Both the position numbers and the translations under genes were made by a program. A stretch of DNA of 64,000 nt from Craterostigma plantagineum (Eukaryota; Streptophyta; Magnoliopsida; Lamiales; Linderniaceae): positions 62,001 to 126,000 of the forward strand of contig JAPQWV010000732.1 in the NCBI GenBank assembly GCA_027422505.1, read 5' to 3'. Below, piece by piece: positions 47,605-60,300 of the stretch. The notes below the pieces were generated by a model, which saw only the letters and a list, made by a program, of their open reading frames with translations, did no database searches and was not told where the DNA came from. Each line of letters begins with the position of its first letter. Position 1 is the first letter of the stretch.

Positions 47605-48380
47605 ACCAAGAATCACTAGGTAAGACAAGTAATTTATGTGTGACTCACTCGAGAAGTAGATCCAAAGAAAGGAAAATGGAACAAGGCTTGAATCCTCACG
47701 CATGTAGAGTGACTTTGTATCTAGTGGAACAATCAAATGACCTTTCAGACACAAGAATGCGACTTAGACTGACAAAATTTAAGCAATTAAATCGATCGCA
47801 TGCCGGGGTAAAATTCTTGGTGACTTTAGATCAAAGCATCCTAAAGGATTTCGTCATACCCCGTTATATTATATATATATTTGTATTTTTTTTATTATTA
47901 TTTTTATCACACAAGATAAGGACAAATAAGCATAGAAAACACATAGAATAGAGCATGTAATAGAATAGAGCATAGAAAACACATAGAATAGAGCATGAAA
48001 CCAAGAATCACTAGGTAAGACAAGTAATTGATGTGTGACTCACTCGAGAAGTAGATCCAAAGAAAGGAAAAAGGAACAAGGCTTGAATCCTCACGCATGT
48101 AGAGTGACTTTGTGTCTAGTGGAACAATCAACTGACCTTTTAGACACAAGAATGCGACTTAGACTGACAAAATTTAAGCAATTAAATCGATCGCATGTCG
48201 GAGTAAAATTCTTGGTGACTTTAGATAAAAGCAACCTAAAGGATTTCGTCATACCCCATTATAATGTATATATATATATTTTATTATTATTATTATTTAT
48301 TTTTATTTTTATTATTTTTTTTTTATCACGCAAGATAAGGACAAATAAGCATAGAAAACACATAGAATAGAGCATGTGAT
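47605..48380 (-). repeat. 395-base tandem repeat in SIRE spacer
   Basis: ACCAAGAATCACTAGG starts at 47605 and again at 48000; the two units match with a handful of substitutions and different T-run ends. The short word CATAGAAAACACATAGAATA recurs at the unit edges and may have seeded the duplication. The plus SIRE has one copy. Confidence 0.88.
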
Positions 48381-48407
48381 AGCACAGAAGATCAAGTAAT
48401 GCACGTA

Positions 48408-48998
48408 TTACGGAAGATTCAGCATGCCTAATTTTCCGACAAGGAATTGGAATCGTTTCTCATCCAAGGCCTTGGTGAAAATGTCGGCTAGTTGAAACTC
48501 CGTGTTCACAAAGTACATCTCTATCGTGCCATTTTCTACGTGATATTTGACAAAATGATATCTAATGTCTATGTGTTTTGTGCGTGAATGATGAACTGGA
48601 TTGCAAGTAATGGCGATTGCACTTTGACTATCACTATATATGGGTATATTATTTAGATTGTACCCATAGTCGAGAAGATGTGTCCGCATCCACAGCATCT
48701 GTGAGAAACAACTGGCGGCAGCTACGTATTCTGCTTTGGCCGTCGAAGTGGCCACACAGTTCTACTTTTTGGATGACCAGCAGTCCAACTTTTCTCCTAG
48801 AAATTGAGCGTCGCCGGACGTGCTTTTCCTGTCCATTCGGCAACCTGCATAGTCAGCGTCAGTGTAGATGATAAGTTTGAAATTCGTACCCTTTGGATAC
48901 CATAGGCCAAGGGTAGAGGTAACCTTAAGGTAGCGTAGAATTCTTTTGACCGCTATCATATGGGATTCATTGGGATCGGCTTGAAAAAGGGCACACAA
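48408..48998 (-). pseudogene. SIRE RNase H remnant
   Basis: It starts mid-RT at [21 protein letters not shown] and continues through the RNase H ([78 protein letters not shown]) to a stop at 48408. One frame break near 48760 separates the two parts. RNase H would degrade template RNA; without RT it is inert. Confidence 0.88.
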
Positions 48999-50910
48999 CT
49001 CGAAGTGCGTCTGCTACTTTGGTAGGCTCGTTTTGGCTCAGGAAGCAACTGAAAAGACTGTGTTGACGACGTGTCCTCACACCAACCGAAGGATCGCCAA
49101 TTATCTGAACAACCGGGTGGCCTCTCGTCCACTTGCGCTCATGAGGCAAGGCTGAAGTCGATGCGTCAGCCATCTGTGGATCTAGATTGCCTATAATCTC
49201 CGATTGATCATTTGTCTGAGGAAGTTCCAATACTGCACTTGGATTGATCGTCTCTGATGATACTTCCTCGATGACAACTGTAGGTTCATCGGTATTCTGT
49301 GGCAATTCTGAATCGGGTGGGGTAGAGGTGTGAGATGAACTTGGTACGTCGGTCTCGTTCGGTGGAGAATCCATTGTAGGTGTAGTCGTGTATGACCGAT
49401 ATACCGGTTCGAAGAGAGAATCCAAGTCGTCGATTGCAAGTCTCGTTGCTTCGTCTGACATTGATCCTAAAGTTGTTGCCATCTTATGTTGGTTTTGTGC
49501 CAACACACTAGTGATTACGGGTTCTGAAATGTTGTCTTCAGAAGCCAACGGGTTGAGCACGTGTCCTGAACTGAATTGAGCAGGAACCAACGGGTTAGGC
49601 ACGGGTCCTGGACTGGGTTGACCAGGATCCATTTCTGCCACTTCGTGGAAAGTGACATTATAGCTTTCCTTAATAGTTCGGTTGGACTTGATGTATACTC
49701 GGTACGCTTTTGATGTTGAAGAATACCCGACAAATGTAGCTTCGAATGCTGTCGGGTCGAACTTTGCACGTTGTTCTCGGTCGTTCGCCACAAAGCACTT
49801 GCACCCGAAGACTTTAAGGAAATAGATGTTCGGCACTCTATTATTCACAATCTCGTACGGAGTCTTGTTGAAGTGAACCACCATCCTGTTTTGAGTGAAA
49901 CAAGCGGTATTGACTGCTTCAGCCCATAGAAAGTGTGGAAGTCCCGATTGGATCGGCATTGTACGAGCGGCTTCCACTAGTGTTCGATTTTTCCTTTCAA
50001 CGACCCCATTTTGTTGAGGTGTTTTGGCGGCTGAAAATTGTTGACTTATTCCAAGTTTCAGATAAAACTCACTGATGGGATTGTTCTTGAACTCAGTGCC
50101 GTTGTCTGTTCTAACAACATGAATAGTCCGTTGCAGCAGATTTTGAGTTGTGTTCACTAAATTGATAATCAAGTCACCGGTCTCATCTTTCGTTCGGAGG
50201 AACTTTGTCCACGTGTAGCGAGAATAGTCATCTACAATCACTAGGACATACTTTCTTCCACTGATACTCTGAGTCTGCATCGGACCACAGAGATCCATGT
50301 GAATTAGTTCAAATGGTCGAGAAGTAGACGCAATTTGCTTGACATGATGAGATGCTAGCTTCATTTTTCCTAGGTGACATGCCGAACAATGATGCTTCCT
50401 TTGTAGTCGTATAGTTGGAAGACCGTGAACCAACTTTTTCGTAGAAAGACGTTGGAGAGCTTTCATGTTTAGATGAGACAGTCGTTGATGCCATAGGCTG
50501 TTGCTCTGTAAATCTATCTGAGAGATGAGGCATACAGCTGTCGAGGGCCGCACGGACGTCAGGTTGATCGTGTAAATATTGGATCTCCGAAGTCCTTGAA
50601 GGAGTTTTGTGTCCTGACTATCCAAAATTCTGCACCGGTCAGCATGGAAGACCGCCTGGAAGCCTTTGTCACAGAATTCTCCTATGTTGAACAAGTTATG
50701 GCGGAGGCCTTCGACGTATGAGACATCTTTGATGATCAGATTCTTCAGAATGATATCCCCAAGTCCTAGAATCGGGGCTGAATCATTGTTCCCAAATCTG
50801 ACTTTGCCGTTTGGTCGGTCTTTGTAGTTGCTCAGCAGCTCTTGTTTACCAGTCATGTGTGTGGAGCAACCAGAGTCGAGGTACCACACATGATGGATCT
50901 GCAAAAACAA
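48999..50910 (-). CDS. SIRE protease-integrase (long open frame)
   Basis: A continuous ~640-codon frame, the best preserved copia gene here. Protease: WYLDSGCSTHMTG, Asp at residue 12. Zinc finger: H141, H146, C175, C178. Integrase D,D(35)E: D206, D269, E305. The C-terminal KTPYEIVNNRVPNI, FVGYSSTSKAYRV and a long Ser/Pro/Thr-rich linker (residues ~410-600) follow. It runs across the RT-deletion join at 48998/48999 and stops 11 codons later. The true start is unclear because the frame is normally part of a gag-pol polyprotein; the Met at 50910 is only the first in frame. It could give a protease-integrase, but not transposition alone. Confidence 0.88.
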
Positions 50911-52224
50911 TTTAGAGAGCTTTAGGTACCCACTTAAGCATGGGTCCTCTCGGATTAGCAGATTTAATTTTGGGTTCAGATATGACTCCTAAATCTATTT
51001 TTGGAAGAGTCTTAATAACCCATTGCACTTTTGGAAAAGTGGGTTTGGGTTTTGCCTGTATAGGAGACTTGGCCCTTTTGGCTTTTGTCGTCCTAGGCGG
51101 AGATTTAGGAACCCATTTGGGTTGAACCTTACAGGGAAGGTTAATTTTAGCTCGTACAGCCTTGGAAGGTTTGACTGAGGAAAAGATCTTTTCTTGTGAT
51201 AGTCTCCTAAGGTGCTTAGGGGATTTAATTTCTACGGGATACCTTAGGTGAGTACAGTCGTGTACGGCGCAATAAGCTTTCTTTATGGCTGGATCCTGTT
51301 TCCTACGAGTCTGCCTTATGGCATTTGTTTCAGAATGATTAGTAGTAATTTTCGAGGTAGTGCCTATTTCGAGATTTTCACTTCTATAGGTGATAGGCTG
51401 AAGTGAGCACGTAGAAGCAATTATTTTGAACGTAGAAATGGCTTTTTATTACTACGAGTGTCTTTTATTTTGACAGAAGGAATAACATGTTCAGAAACAT
51501 TTTAAATCTACTAGCTCCTTCTTTATTTTAGGACTAGACACTCTCGCCTTCGTAGTCGGTGCTGGCTCTACGCTCCCTGTGGACGTAGGTGAAGTAGAAT
51601 AAGTCTTAGCACTTGTAATAGAATTATTAATGCTCTTACGATCTTTTGAAGGCGATTTTTCTATTTTCACGCTTTTTATGATAGCGTGTGAGGAAGTTTG
51701 GGAGGACAGGGAAGCCTTGAGATTCATCTCTTTAAAGAATTTTTTCTTTTCAGCTTCGAAATTCTCTCTTTCTTTGTCTAGTTTCGCCTGTGACTCCTCT
51801 ATCTGTTTTATGATAGGGGGTTTATAGAGAGAATTTTGATAATTAACCTTTTTGACTTCCTCGTAGTGTTCTTTAGAGTCAGGAGGTAAGACTTGAGCTA
51901 AATCACTGACAGGTGTTAAGGATGGTTTCCTATTTTTGTCCTTTTCAATTAGTTCATTATAGTCAAAAGGGATCTCAAGCCCATGTGAGGCTTATTTGAT
52001 GGATGAATCAAACGCATTTTCATATGTCGCTTCCGTAATGTTCCTAAGAGAGGTTGCAGCTAAACCCATGTTCTTAATGTCATACATTTCTTTCTTCCGT
52101 AGAATACGTGGGTTAGTGTAACCTATGCCTTCTATTGGATTATAAAACTCTATATCCTTGGGCTTGTTTAAAGAATATCGTCTGTTCAGAGTGTCCCCTA
52201 CGCGTAAGAAGATCATCCAATTTT
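50911..52224 (-). pseudogene. SIRE gag-PR linker, broken
   Basis: A Lys/Ser-rich linker with several frame breaks (NLKASLSSQTSSHAIIKSVK at 51727-51491; PRILRKKEMYDIKNMGL at 52216-51992). It joins the gag coiled coil to the protease, and the order matches the plus SIRE (29060-30530). Confidence 0.75.
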
Positions 52225-53929
52225 TTAATTTTTTGCATACAACTTCCTGCGTTCCTCACTTAGGAGAGCATAATTATTTTCTACCGTCAGTTTGGCGGCT
52301 TGACAGGTGTTTAGATCCTTACTAAGCTCACTAACCTTAGCGTTAGATGTTTCTAATTGAGCTTCTAAGTCAGTGATCTTAGAGGTAGCTTCGGTTATCC
52401 TACAATTTAAGGTAGCTTTCTCGTTGAGATGCCTAACCAAACAATTGTAGTTAATTGCTAGCCTATCTTCTAATTCTTTAATCTTTTCAATATGCTGTCC
52501 TAAAGGAGGTTGACTAGTCTCTCTAGAATGTAGACTATTAGTAAGTTCTTCTATTTTCGCACTAGAGCTTCTAAGTTCTGATTCGAGACTATATATCTTC
52601 TCCTGAGCTCTCTCAAGTTTGTTCTCTACTTCCTTTATACTTTTCTGCTCACGTTTCATGTTAGCATATTGTGTTTGATATGATTCTAACATGGTCAATA
52701 ATGTGGAAGGAGTGACTACCTCATTTGAAGACGTGGATGCGTTGTCGTCATCCGTATGAGTGGATGTTTCGGCGTTCAATTCGTTGTCGAGACGGGCCAT
52801 GAGTGCTAAGTTCTCTTCTTCGGAGCTCGACGTGTCCTCGAGCCATTGGTTCTGTTCGGCCATGAGAGCTACTCCAACTTCTTTCTGTTTTGTCAATTGA
52901 AGCTTCCTGGAGTAGTAGTTTGCATCTCTCTTCTTCGGTAGAGTGCACTCTCTGGCGAAGTGGCCTGCTTTGCCACAGTTAAAGCATTTGCTAGTTTGGG
53001 ATTCTTGACCTCGGAACTCTCCGGAGCACGTTCTTTGTTCTTGGAGCTTGTAGTCCAAAGTCTGTTGGCTGAGAAGACTTTTTCTTGAAGTACTTCTTGC
53101 TCATCATTTGTCCAATGAGAGCTAACTGCTTTCCAAGGGCTTTCATGTTCGGCTCGATATCGGAGTCCGATTCTCCTTCTGACTCTGATGATGAAGGTGG
53201 CCTAACGATCTTTTCTTTTCTTGATCTTGTGCTCCTCTTCTCCGAGACTAAGGCAACCGTGTCATCGGTTTGTTTGCCTTTTTGCTCTTTCATAATCTCG
53301 CGGATATCATCCTCATGCTGAGCGAGATTATCGAACACGGCATGGACATCCAACTCCTCTAGATCTTTATTTTGTCGTATTTGTGTGGATATTTTCTTCC
53401 ATTCCGTGGGCAGAGAAGATAGAAATCTTATGTTTGTTTCCATGTTTGTCTTTGTTATTTCTATCTTCCTCATCTCGTTGAGAAGAGTGAGGTATCGTTG
53501 GTAGATTTCGTATAGACTCTCATCCGGCTTTGCTTTGAAGGAGTCGTAAGCAGTGAGAATGTTTGCCTTCTTGGCCTTTATGCCAACTTCCGTCCTTTGC
53601 ATCATCCTATGCAGCTCATCCCACATCCCCTTAGCCAATGTAAGGCTGTCTATTTGTCTGTATATATCAGCCTTAGCTCGAGCTCTTTCCTCCAGAGAGT
53701 ATTCTCTAGGCTCCTTTACTCGCCTAGAAGCTGGAATTACTGGAGTAGCTGATTCGCCCCCGGGTACATGAACCCAGAACTGTGCCGGTCCCTCTTCAAG
53801 GGACTGCAGTAGATTTTCGGCTTGATCATTTAGAGCTATGAAATTCAGGAAGTGGCTTCTCCACACTGTGTATTCGCCACTTTGCAAGATCGGCGAACGG
53901 TTGTCATTTCTGAGTGAGTATGCATCCAT
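52225..53929 (-). pseudogene. SIRE gag, one frameshift
   Basis: The ATG at 53929 gives MDAYSLRNDNRSP. The first frame (312 codons to 52991) has a UBN2-type core (EIYQRYLTLLNEMRKIEITK, FLSSLPTEWKKISTQIRQ) and an acidic basic-flanked linker. The second frame (53058-52225) holds the CCHC knuckle CFNCGKAGHFARECT, an acidic Ser-rich segment, and a long coiled coil ending RRKLYAKN. The frames overlap near 53000-53058, so one indel splits gag. It is otherwise well kept. Confidence 0.87.
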
Positions 53930-54867
53930 GTTTGTATTATAGTAGTTGAGTTGTTGAAGGATCTTCGTTGATTGTTTTGAGAGTTGAAGACGATGTAAAG
54001 TGCTTCACAAGTGACGAAATTTGTTAGTAGCGTTTGATTCGAAGATTAGTTCGAGAATTATTTTCGATTCAATCTTTAAAGTATGATCGAAATTAATTTC
54101 GCCGATATAGAATGTATTTAATGTTCTCGTGCGAGAAATTTTGTCAGCGAAATATTTTACGAGCGAAATAAATTGCCCAAAATTGTTCAGTTGAGAAAAG
54201 TTTCCTGATCGTGAATTTATTTCGATCGTAAAGAAACAATACGTTAGTAAGTTTCTCAACAAGTCAAAATTAATCCGTTGACTAGAAAAGTTTCTCGCGT
54301 ATAAATGATTTTCGCCTGGTCAAACGTTAAAGGTTTGACTGAAAAGTTTTTCGAGTGGAAGTTATTACGCATGGGTCAAAATTGGTCTCACTCGAAAAAG
54401 TTTTCGCTGGATAATGCTCGAGAAATATTTCTAACTAAAATCGTTTCTGCTGATGACGATTCTAGCGCTGACTTCGTATTCTGACCGAGAAAAATTCTCG
54501 CGCTAAGTTTATCGATCGAGAAACTAATCCGATCGCAAAACCTAGTGAGAGAAAATTGAGCAATCGAGAAAAATTCACAGAATACGATTAACACAGATTC
54601 GAGCAAAAACAAATAATCAGATAGTGAAGTTTGAGGTAATTGCTCGCAATCAAGTACTAATCAGGCACGAACAAGCAATTAAACACGTTATGAAGCAATA
54701 GATATTGAATTTGATCAAAATCAGAACGTGTTCTTCATGTTCTTCGTCAACAGTAAAATTTCAGAATCAAATTAATCAAAATTCGAAGTTCAAACTGCTA
54801 CTGATCTAGTCGCAATGATCATTTATCACTTAATCTAGCACTGAAACATCAAATTCAAGTCAATTAA
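53930..54867 (-). other. SIRE 5' leader (-), truncated by Tekay insertion
   Basis: Matches the plus-strand leader (for example ATTGACTTGAATTTGATGTT at its far end versus 26652 on). It is CTCGATCG-rich at 54000-54560. It is cut at 54867 by the Tekay LTR; the primer site and LTR lie beyond the window. Confidence 0.82.
54863..54867. repeat. Left target-site duplication candidate (ATTAA)
   Basis: The five bases before the Tekay LTR end at 54868. The matching copy should lie just past the far LTR, outside the window. Confidence 0.45.
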
Positions 54868-55651
54868 TGTGGCGACCCTACTTCCTAATTAGAATAATTG
54901 GCGGATTTCCGCAACAGGAGTCGCGGAGGACCCCATTTATTAAAAACTTTTAATAAAATAATTTACATTTCATATCAAAGGTCGGGTTTTACAAAAAAAC
55001 GTCATATTTACATACCGGGCCGAAGCCCCAAAATCTAACCCGACTAAACTAAACTACGCCTCTCCACAGGTCGCGTCCCATGTACCGCTCCGCCCTCAAA
55101 AGCCCGTGGAGTCACCGCCGCCAGCCCGCCTACAGCTAACCCTGACACCCATCGGTGTCGGGCGCAGTCTCACCTATAAAAATAAAACCCTGAGCAAAAA
55201 CGCCCAGTAGGTGGCAGTAAAAACATGCAATGCGTATGCGTGCGTGCACTCAACCCAATCCCATGTCCTCACACATGAAATATGCACGCTCGACCTATCT
55301 CACGTCTCATCACATATCAGGGCCCTAGGCTAGACTCGGCACCCACGCGCGCATGGCAAGGTACGCCATAATCATGCGGTAGCCCACGCCGGCCTCGCCG
55401 GGTCGCTCCCTCCGCACACAATCTCAGCCCGACGGTGTTACACCTTGGTGTAACTCCCCGAGTAGTCTACCACTACCCGGGTAGACAGGAATCTCACATC
55501 TGTCTGCCGTCCCTGAGCCAATATAATAACGGTGGTGTGCACCTCGGGTGGTTCAATCCGAGTAGATGGGTGTCGCAAACCCCCTCTCCCACCAGGTGCC
55601 CTATCGAGTCTAAACCTGACTACCAACATCGGTAACTCTACCCACTCATCC

Positions 55652-55683
55652 GACACCATAAGGCGTCACCGTACAAATACGGT
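55652..55683 (-). promoter_or_regulatory. Paired hairpins in Tekay LTR
   Basis: On the minus strand ACCGTA-TTTG-TACGGT is followed with no gap by GACGCC-TTAT-GGTGTC. It is the same two-stem layout as at 7753-7784, with paired changes in the first stem. The distance to the LTR 3' end is about 800 bases. Confidence 0.65.
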
Positions 55684-55987
55684 ACAACAATCTCTCACAC
55701 GTGTATGTTGTGATATGCACATACAAATCAATCACATGAACACATCACACGTTTCATATAACTCGTAAAATATTATACTTTATTAAAACCCGATACTAGG
55801 CCGATGGTTTGAAATTCCAAAAATAATATTTTTATAATTTAAAGTATGGGTTGACCCGAAAATATATGTTATAGTACGAAAATATTTTATTTAAAAGTGA
55901 TTTGGGCTTAAAACCATTTATTTAAAATATTTGGATACTGTTTTAGGGTTTTTGGTAAAAGTCGGGCGATTTAAGTTGTGCAGTAGA

Positions 55988-56510
55988 AAAATGTCGAGAT
56001 AGTTAATAGATGGATTTCGAGATGAATTATAACAGATGTCGAGTTACCTATTACAAAGATGTCGAGCTGCATAATTGATAAAAGTCGATATGTATAGTGA
56101 AGGGACTCGACATTTCTAAGGTTTGTATATCGACATTTATAGTTGTTTTGAGAGTCTCGACATTGTGTAAAAATTTCGACATTTATTCTTTGTTTAATTA
56201 TGTGCCACGACATTTTACAACGATGTCGACTTTTACAAGGAATGATGAGCTCGACATTTTCTATTTTACTAGAACTCGACATTTTTAAGTAAGAACTCGA
56301 CATTTTCTTGGTATGTCTCGACATTTACATTATATCGACATTCTATAAAAGTTTCGACATTTCGTATAAACGTTTCGACATTTTTTTCAGAAATAACGGC
56401 CTCGACATTTTTCAAGGGGTTTCGACATTTTTCAGAAATCATGGTCTCGACATTTATGAGGCTTCGACATCTTTTACAGACTTCGACATTTTTCAGAAAT
56501 TCAAACATGT
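55988..56510. repeat. TCGACAT motif array in Tekay LTR
   Basis: More than twenty copies of TCGACAT(T) or its complement within about 520 bases, irregularly spaced 12-40 bases apart with AT-rich filler. The same array recurs in the 5' LTR (63143-63630), and a looser version is in the LTR at 489-4764. The spacers share no sequence. Confidence 0.85.
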
Positions 56511-57345
56511 TCTTCGTCACATACACATCGATCAAATCATCCATCTCATGAACTCATATATTGAGTCCAAAATCACGTTAAAACACATAACAAACATACC
56601 ACGAAAATTATAAGAATCATAAAACTTCATCTTTAGAACTCGAGTGGCCTTCTAAACGAATTCTAAAGAATTTGAGGAAAATCATACGGGTAGTAGGGGT
56701 TTAAAACCACCTACCTATCCTCCAAGCTTAATTTAGACTAATTCCCTAGCTTGATGCTCGACTTGATCCCACCAAAAGTCAGCTCCTCTCGTCACCCTCT
56801 ATGCTTCAATTTCGACCCATCACTAAGCCGTGTAAAATATAAAAATCCGTAAACTTATGAAAGGTTAATAAGTTATATGTATAATCCTTACCTCCTAAGC
56901 TCGTTTAGACAATTCCCAAGGTTGAGAAAATCGATCAAGCTTGCCAAGAAAATTCCCTTTTTCTTCTACTTATTCACGTTGGTTTGAAGGGTTTGTAAGT
57001 GAGGTTTCCTTCTCAATTACCACGTTTTTCCCTTAGCCAAATAATGATTATTTTATGCAAAATATCTAATAAAAGTATGGCACTAGGTGTGGGCTTCCCT
57101 TAGTTTAAGGAAGCTTGTCCCTATCCCTTTATTTAATTTATTTGGGCCAACTACTTGTCTTGGGCTTTGATAATTTAATTTGGGCTCTACTATAATTTGA
57201 TGTTTTATTTCTTGGACTTCCTAATCAATTTCGGCCCAACCAACATTTTCGGCTCGCTCCCAAAAATCCGATTTCGTTCGAAAATCATCTTCATTAATTC
57301 CGAACATTACAAAAATAATCCCGTATTAATTTTACGGGTATTACA

Positions 57346-57356
57346 TCCTCCCCCTT
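57346..57356 (-). promoter_or_regulatory. Polypurine tract of young Tekay element
   Basis: Minus strand AAGGGGGAGGA next to the LTR start, preceded by CGGGACGAAATTC. Confidence 0.88.
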
Positions 57357-57377
57357 ACAGGAATTTCGTCCCGAAAT

Positions 57378-60300
57378 TTAAGTCGTCGTAAACAACTCGG
57401 GGTACTTTTCTCTCATCTCATCTTCTCGCTCCCAAGTGGCTTCCTCCATTGTCTGGTTCCGCCACAAGACCTTTACTAGGGGGATGTTCTTATTTCGAAG
57501 TCGCTTCACCTCGTACATTAAAATCTCTATCGGCCTTTCTTCATAGCTTAGGTCCGGTCTCAATTGTTGATGAAGCGTCTCACTTCGTAGCACATGACTC
57601 GGATCTGGAACGTACTTCCGTAACGTAGATACGTGGAAGACGTCATGGACTTGTGCTAGTGAAGTAGGCAGTTCTAGCTGGTATGCTACTTCACCGACCC
57701 TTTTCAAAATATGGAAGGGGCCTATGTATCTCGGACTCAACTTTCCTTTTCGTCCGAAACGCTTAACACCCTTCATAGGTGATATCTTGAGGAAAACTTG
57801 ATCACCTTCTTTGAACTCTAACGGCCTTCGTCTTTTATCCGCGTAATTCTTCTGACGACTTTGGGCCGTTTGCATCCTCTCCCGAATTTTACTAACAGCT
57901 TCGGCCATCTCACGAACCATTTCAGGACCTAATAACGCCTTCTCGCCGATTTCATCCCAATGTACTGGGGATCGGCATTTACGCCCATACAAGGCTTCGT
58001 AAGGTGCCATCCCGATCGTCGCTTGAAAGCTGTTATTATACGAAAATTCAATCAATGGAAGGTATTTACTCCAGCTTCCTCGGAAATCCAATATACATGC
58101 TCGCAACATGTCCTCGAGCGTCTGGATTGTTCTTTCCGATTGCCCGTCCGTCTGGGGATGATAGGCTGAACTAAATGATAGTTTGGTCCCTAAAGCCTTT
58201 CGTAAGCTCCCCCAGAATTGAGATAGAAATCTCGAGTCGCGATCGGAAACGATCGATATTGGAATCCCATGTAGTCTCACTATTTCCTGAGTGTACAGTT
58301 CTGCAAACTTCTCCATGGGATATGTCTGGTTGATCGGTAGAAAGTGGGCAGATTTTGTTAATCTATCAACGACTACCCAGATTGCATCATGCCCTTTCAC
58401 CGTCTTGGGTAATCCGACGACAAAATCCATGGTTATGTGGTCCCACTTCCATTCGGGAACCGTCAACGGTTGTAGCATTCCTGCCGGCCTTTGATGTTCT
58501 GCTTTGATCTGCTGACAAGTCAGACATCTGCTTACGAAAGCAGCAACATCTCTTTTCATTCCAGGCCACCAGTAATTCATTCGTAAATCCCGATACATCT
58601 TCGTGGCACCAGGATGTACCGAGTAGGTCGTCGTATGTGCCTCTGTCATCAACGTTCGACGGATTTCTTCATCTTTAGGCACGTACAACCGACTTCTGAA
58701 CCGTAAGCTCTCGTCTTCTCGGAATTCGAACTCCGACGGAACATCTTCATCTCGTCCACCCCGAATTTTCAGGTATAATTCATCTTTCTTTTGTGCGTCG
58801 ATGATTCGATCTAACAGCGTCGGTTTGAGAGTCAACGCTGCCAATCTCGTCTCAATCTCCCCGAAGTGAATTACTTCAACTCCGAGTTGGCACAATTTGG
58901 TATTCACAGCTTTCCGGCTCAACGCGTCTGCGACCACGTTAGCTTTTCCTGGGTGATAGTTAATCACACAGTCGTAATCCTTCACCAGTTCGAGCCATCG
59001 TCGTTGCCTCATATTTAACTCCTTTTGTGTGAAGAAGTACTTCAGGCTCTTGTGATCTGTAAAGATCTCGCACCTTTCTCCATACAGATAGTGTCGCCAG
59101 ATTTTGAGAGCAAACACTACCGCGGCGAGTTCAAGATCATGGGTGGGGTAATTCTTCTCGTACGGCTTCAACTGTCGAGAGGCGTATGCAATTACCTTCC
59201 CGTTTTGCATTAATACACACCCCAAGCCATTCTTCGAGGAATCACTGTATACCGAAAATCCTTCAGTACCCGAAGGAATTGCTAAGACTGGAGCAGTTGT
59301 CAGTCTCTTCTTCAACTCCTGAAAACTTTGCTCGCACTGTTCATTCCATTTGAACGAGACATTCTTCTTTGTCAGGTTTGTGAGCGTTGAGGCAATGCTG
59401 GAGAAGTCTCTGATAAACTTCCGGTAATATCCAGCAAGCCCGAGAAAACTCCTTACTTCAGCGGGAGTGGTCGGTCGTGGCCAATTTTCTATCGCTTCAA
59501 TCTTGCTGGGGTCCACCGCAATCCCGCTCCCCGAAATGATGTGCCCCAGAAATGCCACTTGTTCCAACCAGAATTCACATTTCTTAAATTTAGCGAACAA
59601 CTGTTTCTCCCGAAGGATTCCAAGGACCGTCCTCAGATGTTCCTCGTGTTCCTCCTTCGTCTTCGAGTATACGAGGATATCGTCGATAAATACGATAACG
59701 AAACGGTCTAGGAACTCCTTAAATACCCGGTTCATCAGATCCATGAAAGCGGCAGGAGCGTTCGTTAGCCCGAAAGGCATGACCAAGAATTCGTAGTGGC
59801 CGTACCTCGTGCTAAACGCAGTCTTGGGAACATCTGCCTCACGGATCTTTAATTGATGATAGCCGGAACGTAGGTCGATCTTCGAGAATACCGTCGCCCC
59901 TTGGAGTTGGTCGAATAAATCGTCTATCCTCGGTAAGGGGTACTTGTTCTTTATCGTGATTTTATTGAGTTCACGATAATCTATACACAATCTCATCGAC
60001 CCGTCTTTCTTCTTAACAAAAAGTACCGGGGCTCCACAGGGCGAGAAACTGGGCTGAATAAAACCCTTCTGCAACAGTTCTTCCAATTGCTCCTTCAATT
60101 CCCGCAATTCATTCGGTGCTAATCGATACGGGGCTTTAGAGATGGGGGCAGCTCCGGGCACAAGATCGATAACGAATTCAATTTCCCGATTCGGCGGTAA
60201 TCCCGGAAGATCCTCGGGAAACACATCGGGATACTCCTTTATTATAGGAACTTCCTCTAGTTTTGGCTGAAGAGATTCTTCGGCTTTCACCGCAAAGATC

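Larger units (their letters stand above)
45311..48407 (-). other. SIRE spacer downstream of pol (-)
   Basis: A 3.1 kb non-coding stretch matching, inverted, the spacer at 34039-36705. It includes a CGATCG-rich end (45330-45720), T-rich DNA (46430-46520), a block shared with 35210-35460, purine-rich repeats (47030-47310) and a 395-base tandem repeat (47605-48380). Short plus-strand ORFs here are incidental. Confidence 0.75.
45311..54867 (-). mobile_element. SIRE/Maximus copia element (-), RT-less
   Basis: On the minus strand: leader (cut by a Tekay insertion at 54868), gag, linker, PR-INT, a residual RNase H, and spacer. The accessory ORF and 3' LTR are lost beyond ~45310. The RT domain is absent. 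It faces the plus-strand SIRE tail to tail. Confidence 0.83.
54868..57345 (-). repeat. 3' LTR of young Tekay element (-)
   Basis: 2478 bases with TG...CA ends: plus strand TGTGGCGACC to GGGTATTACA. It holds a hairpin pair (55652-55683), the perfect stem GTTACACC/GGTGTAAC near 55437-55454, and a dense TCGACAT array (55988-56510). Confidence 0.93.

Noticed and set aside
47640..48370. Two plus-strand ORFs of 103 and 111 codons with similar products
   Set aside because: Their similarity comes from the 395-base tandem repeat in a non-coding spacer; each ends in low-complexity T-rich DNA and the plus SIRE shows no maintained frame.
55988..56510. CRISPR-like array
   Set aside because: Repeat words are only ~7-8 bases with irregular spacing, in a plant LTR.
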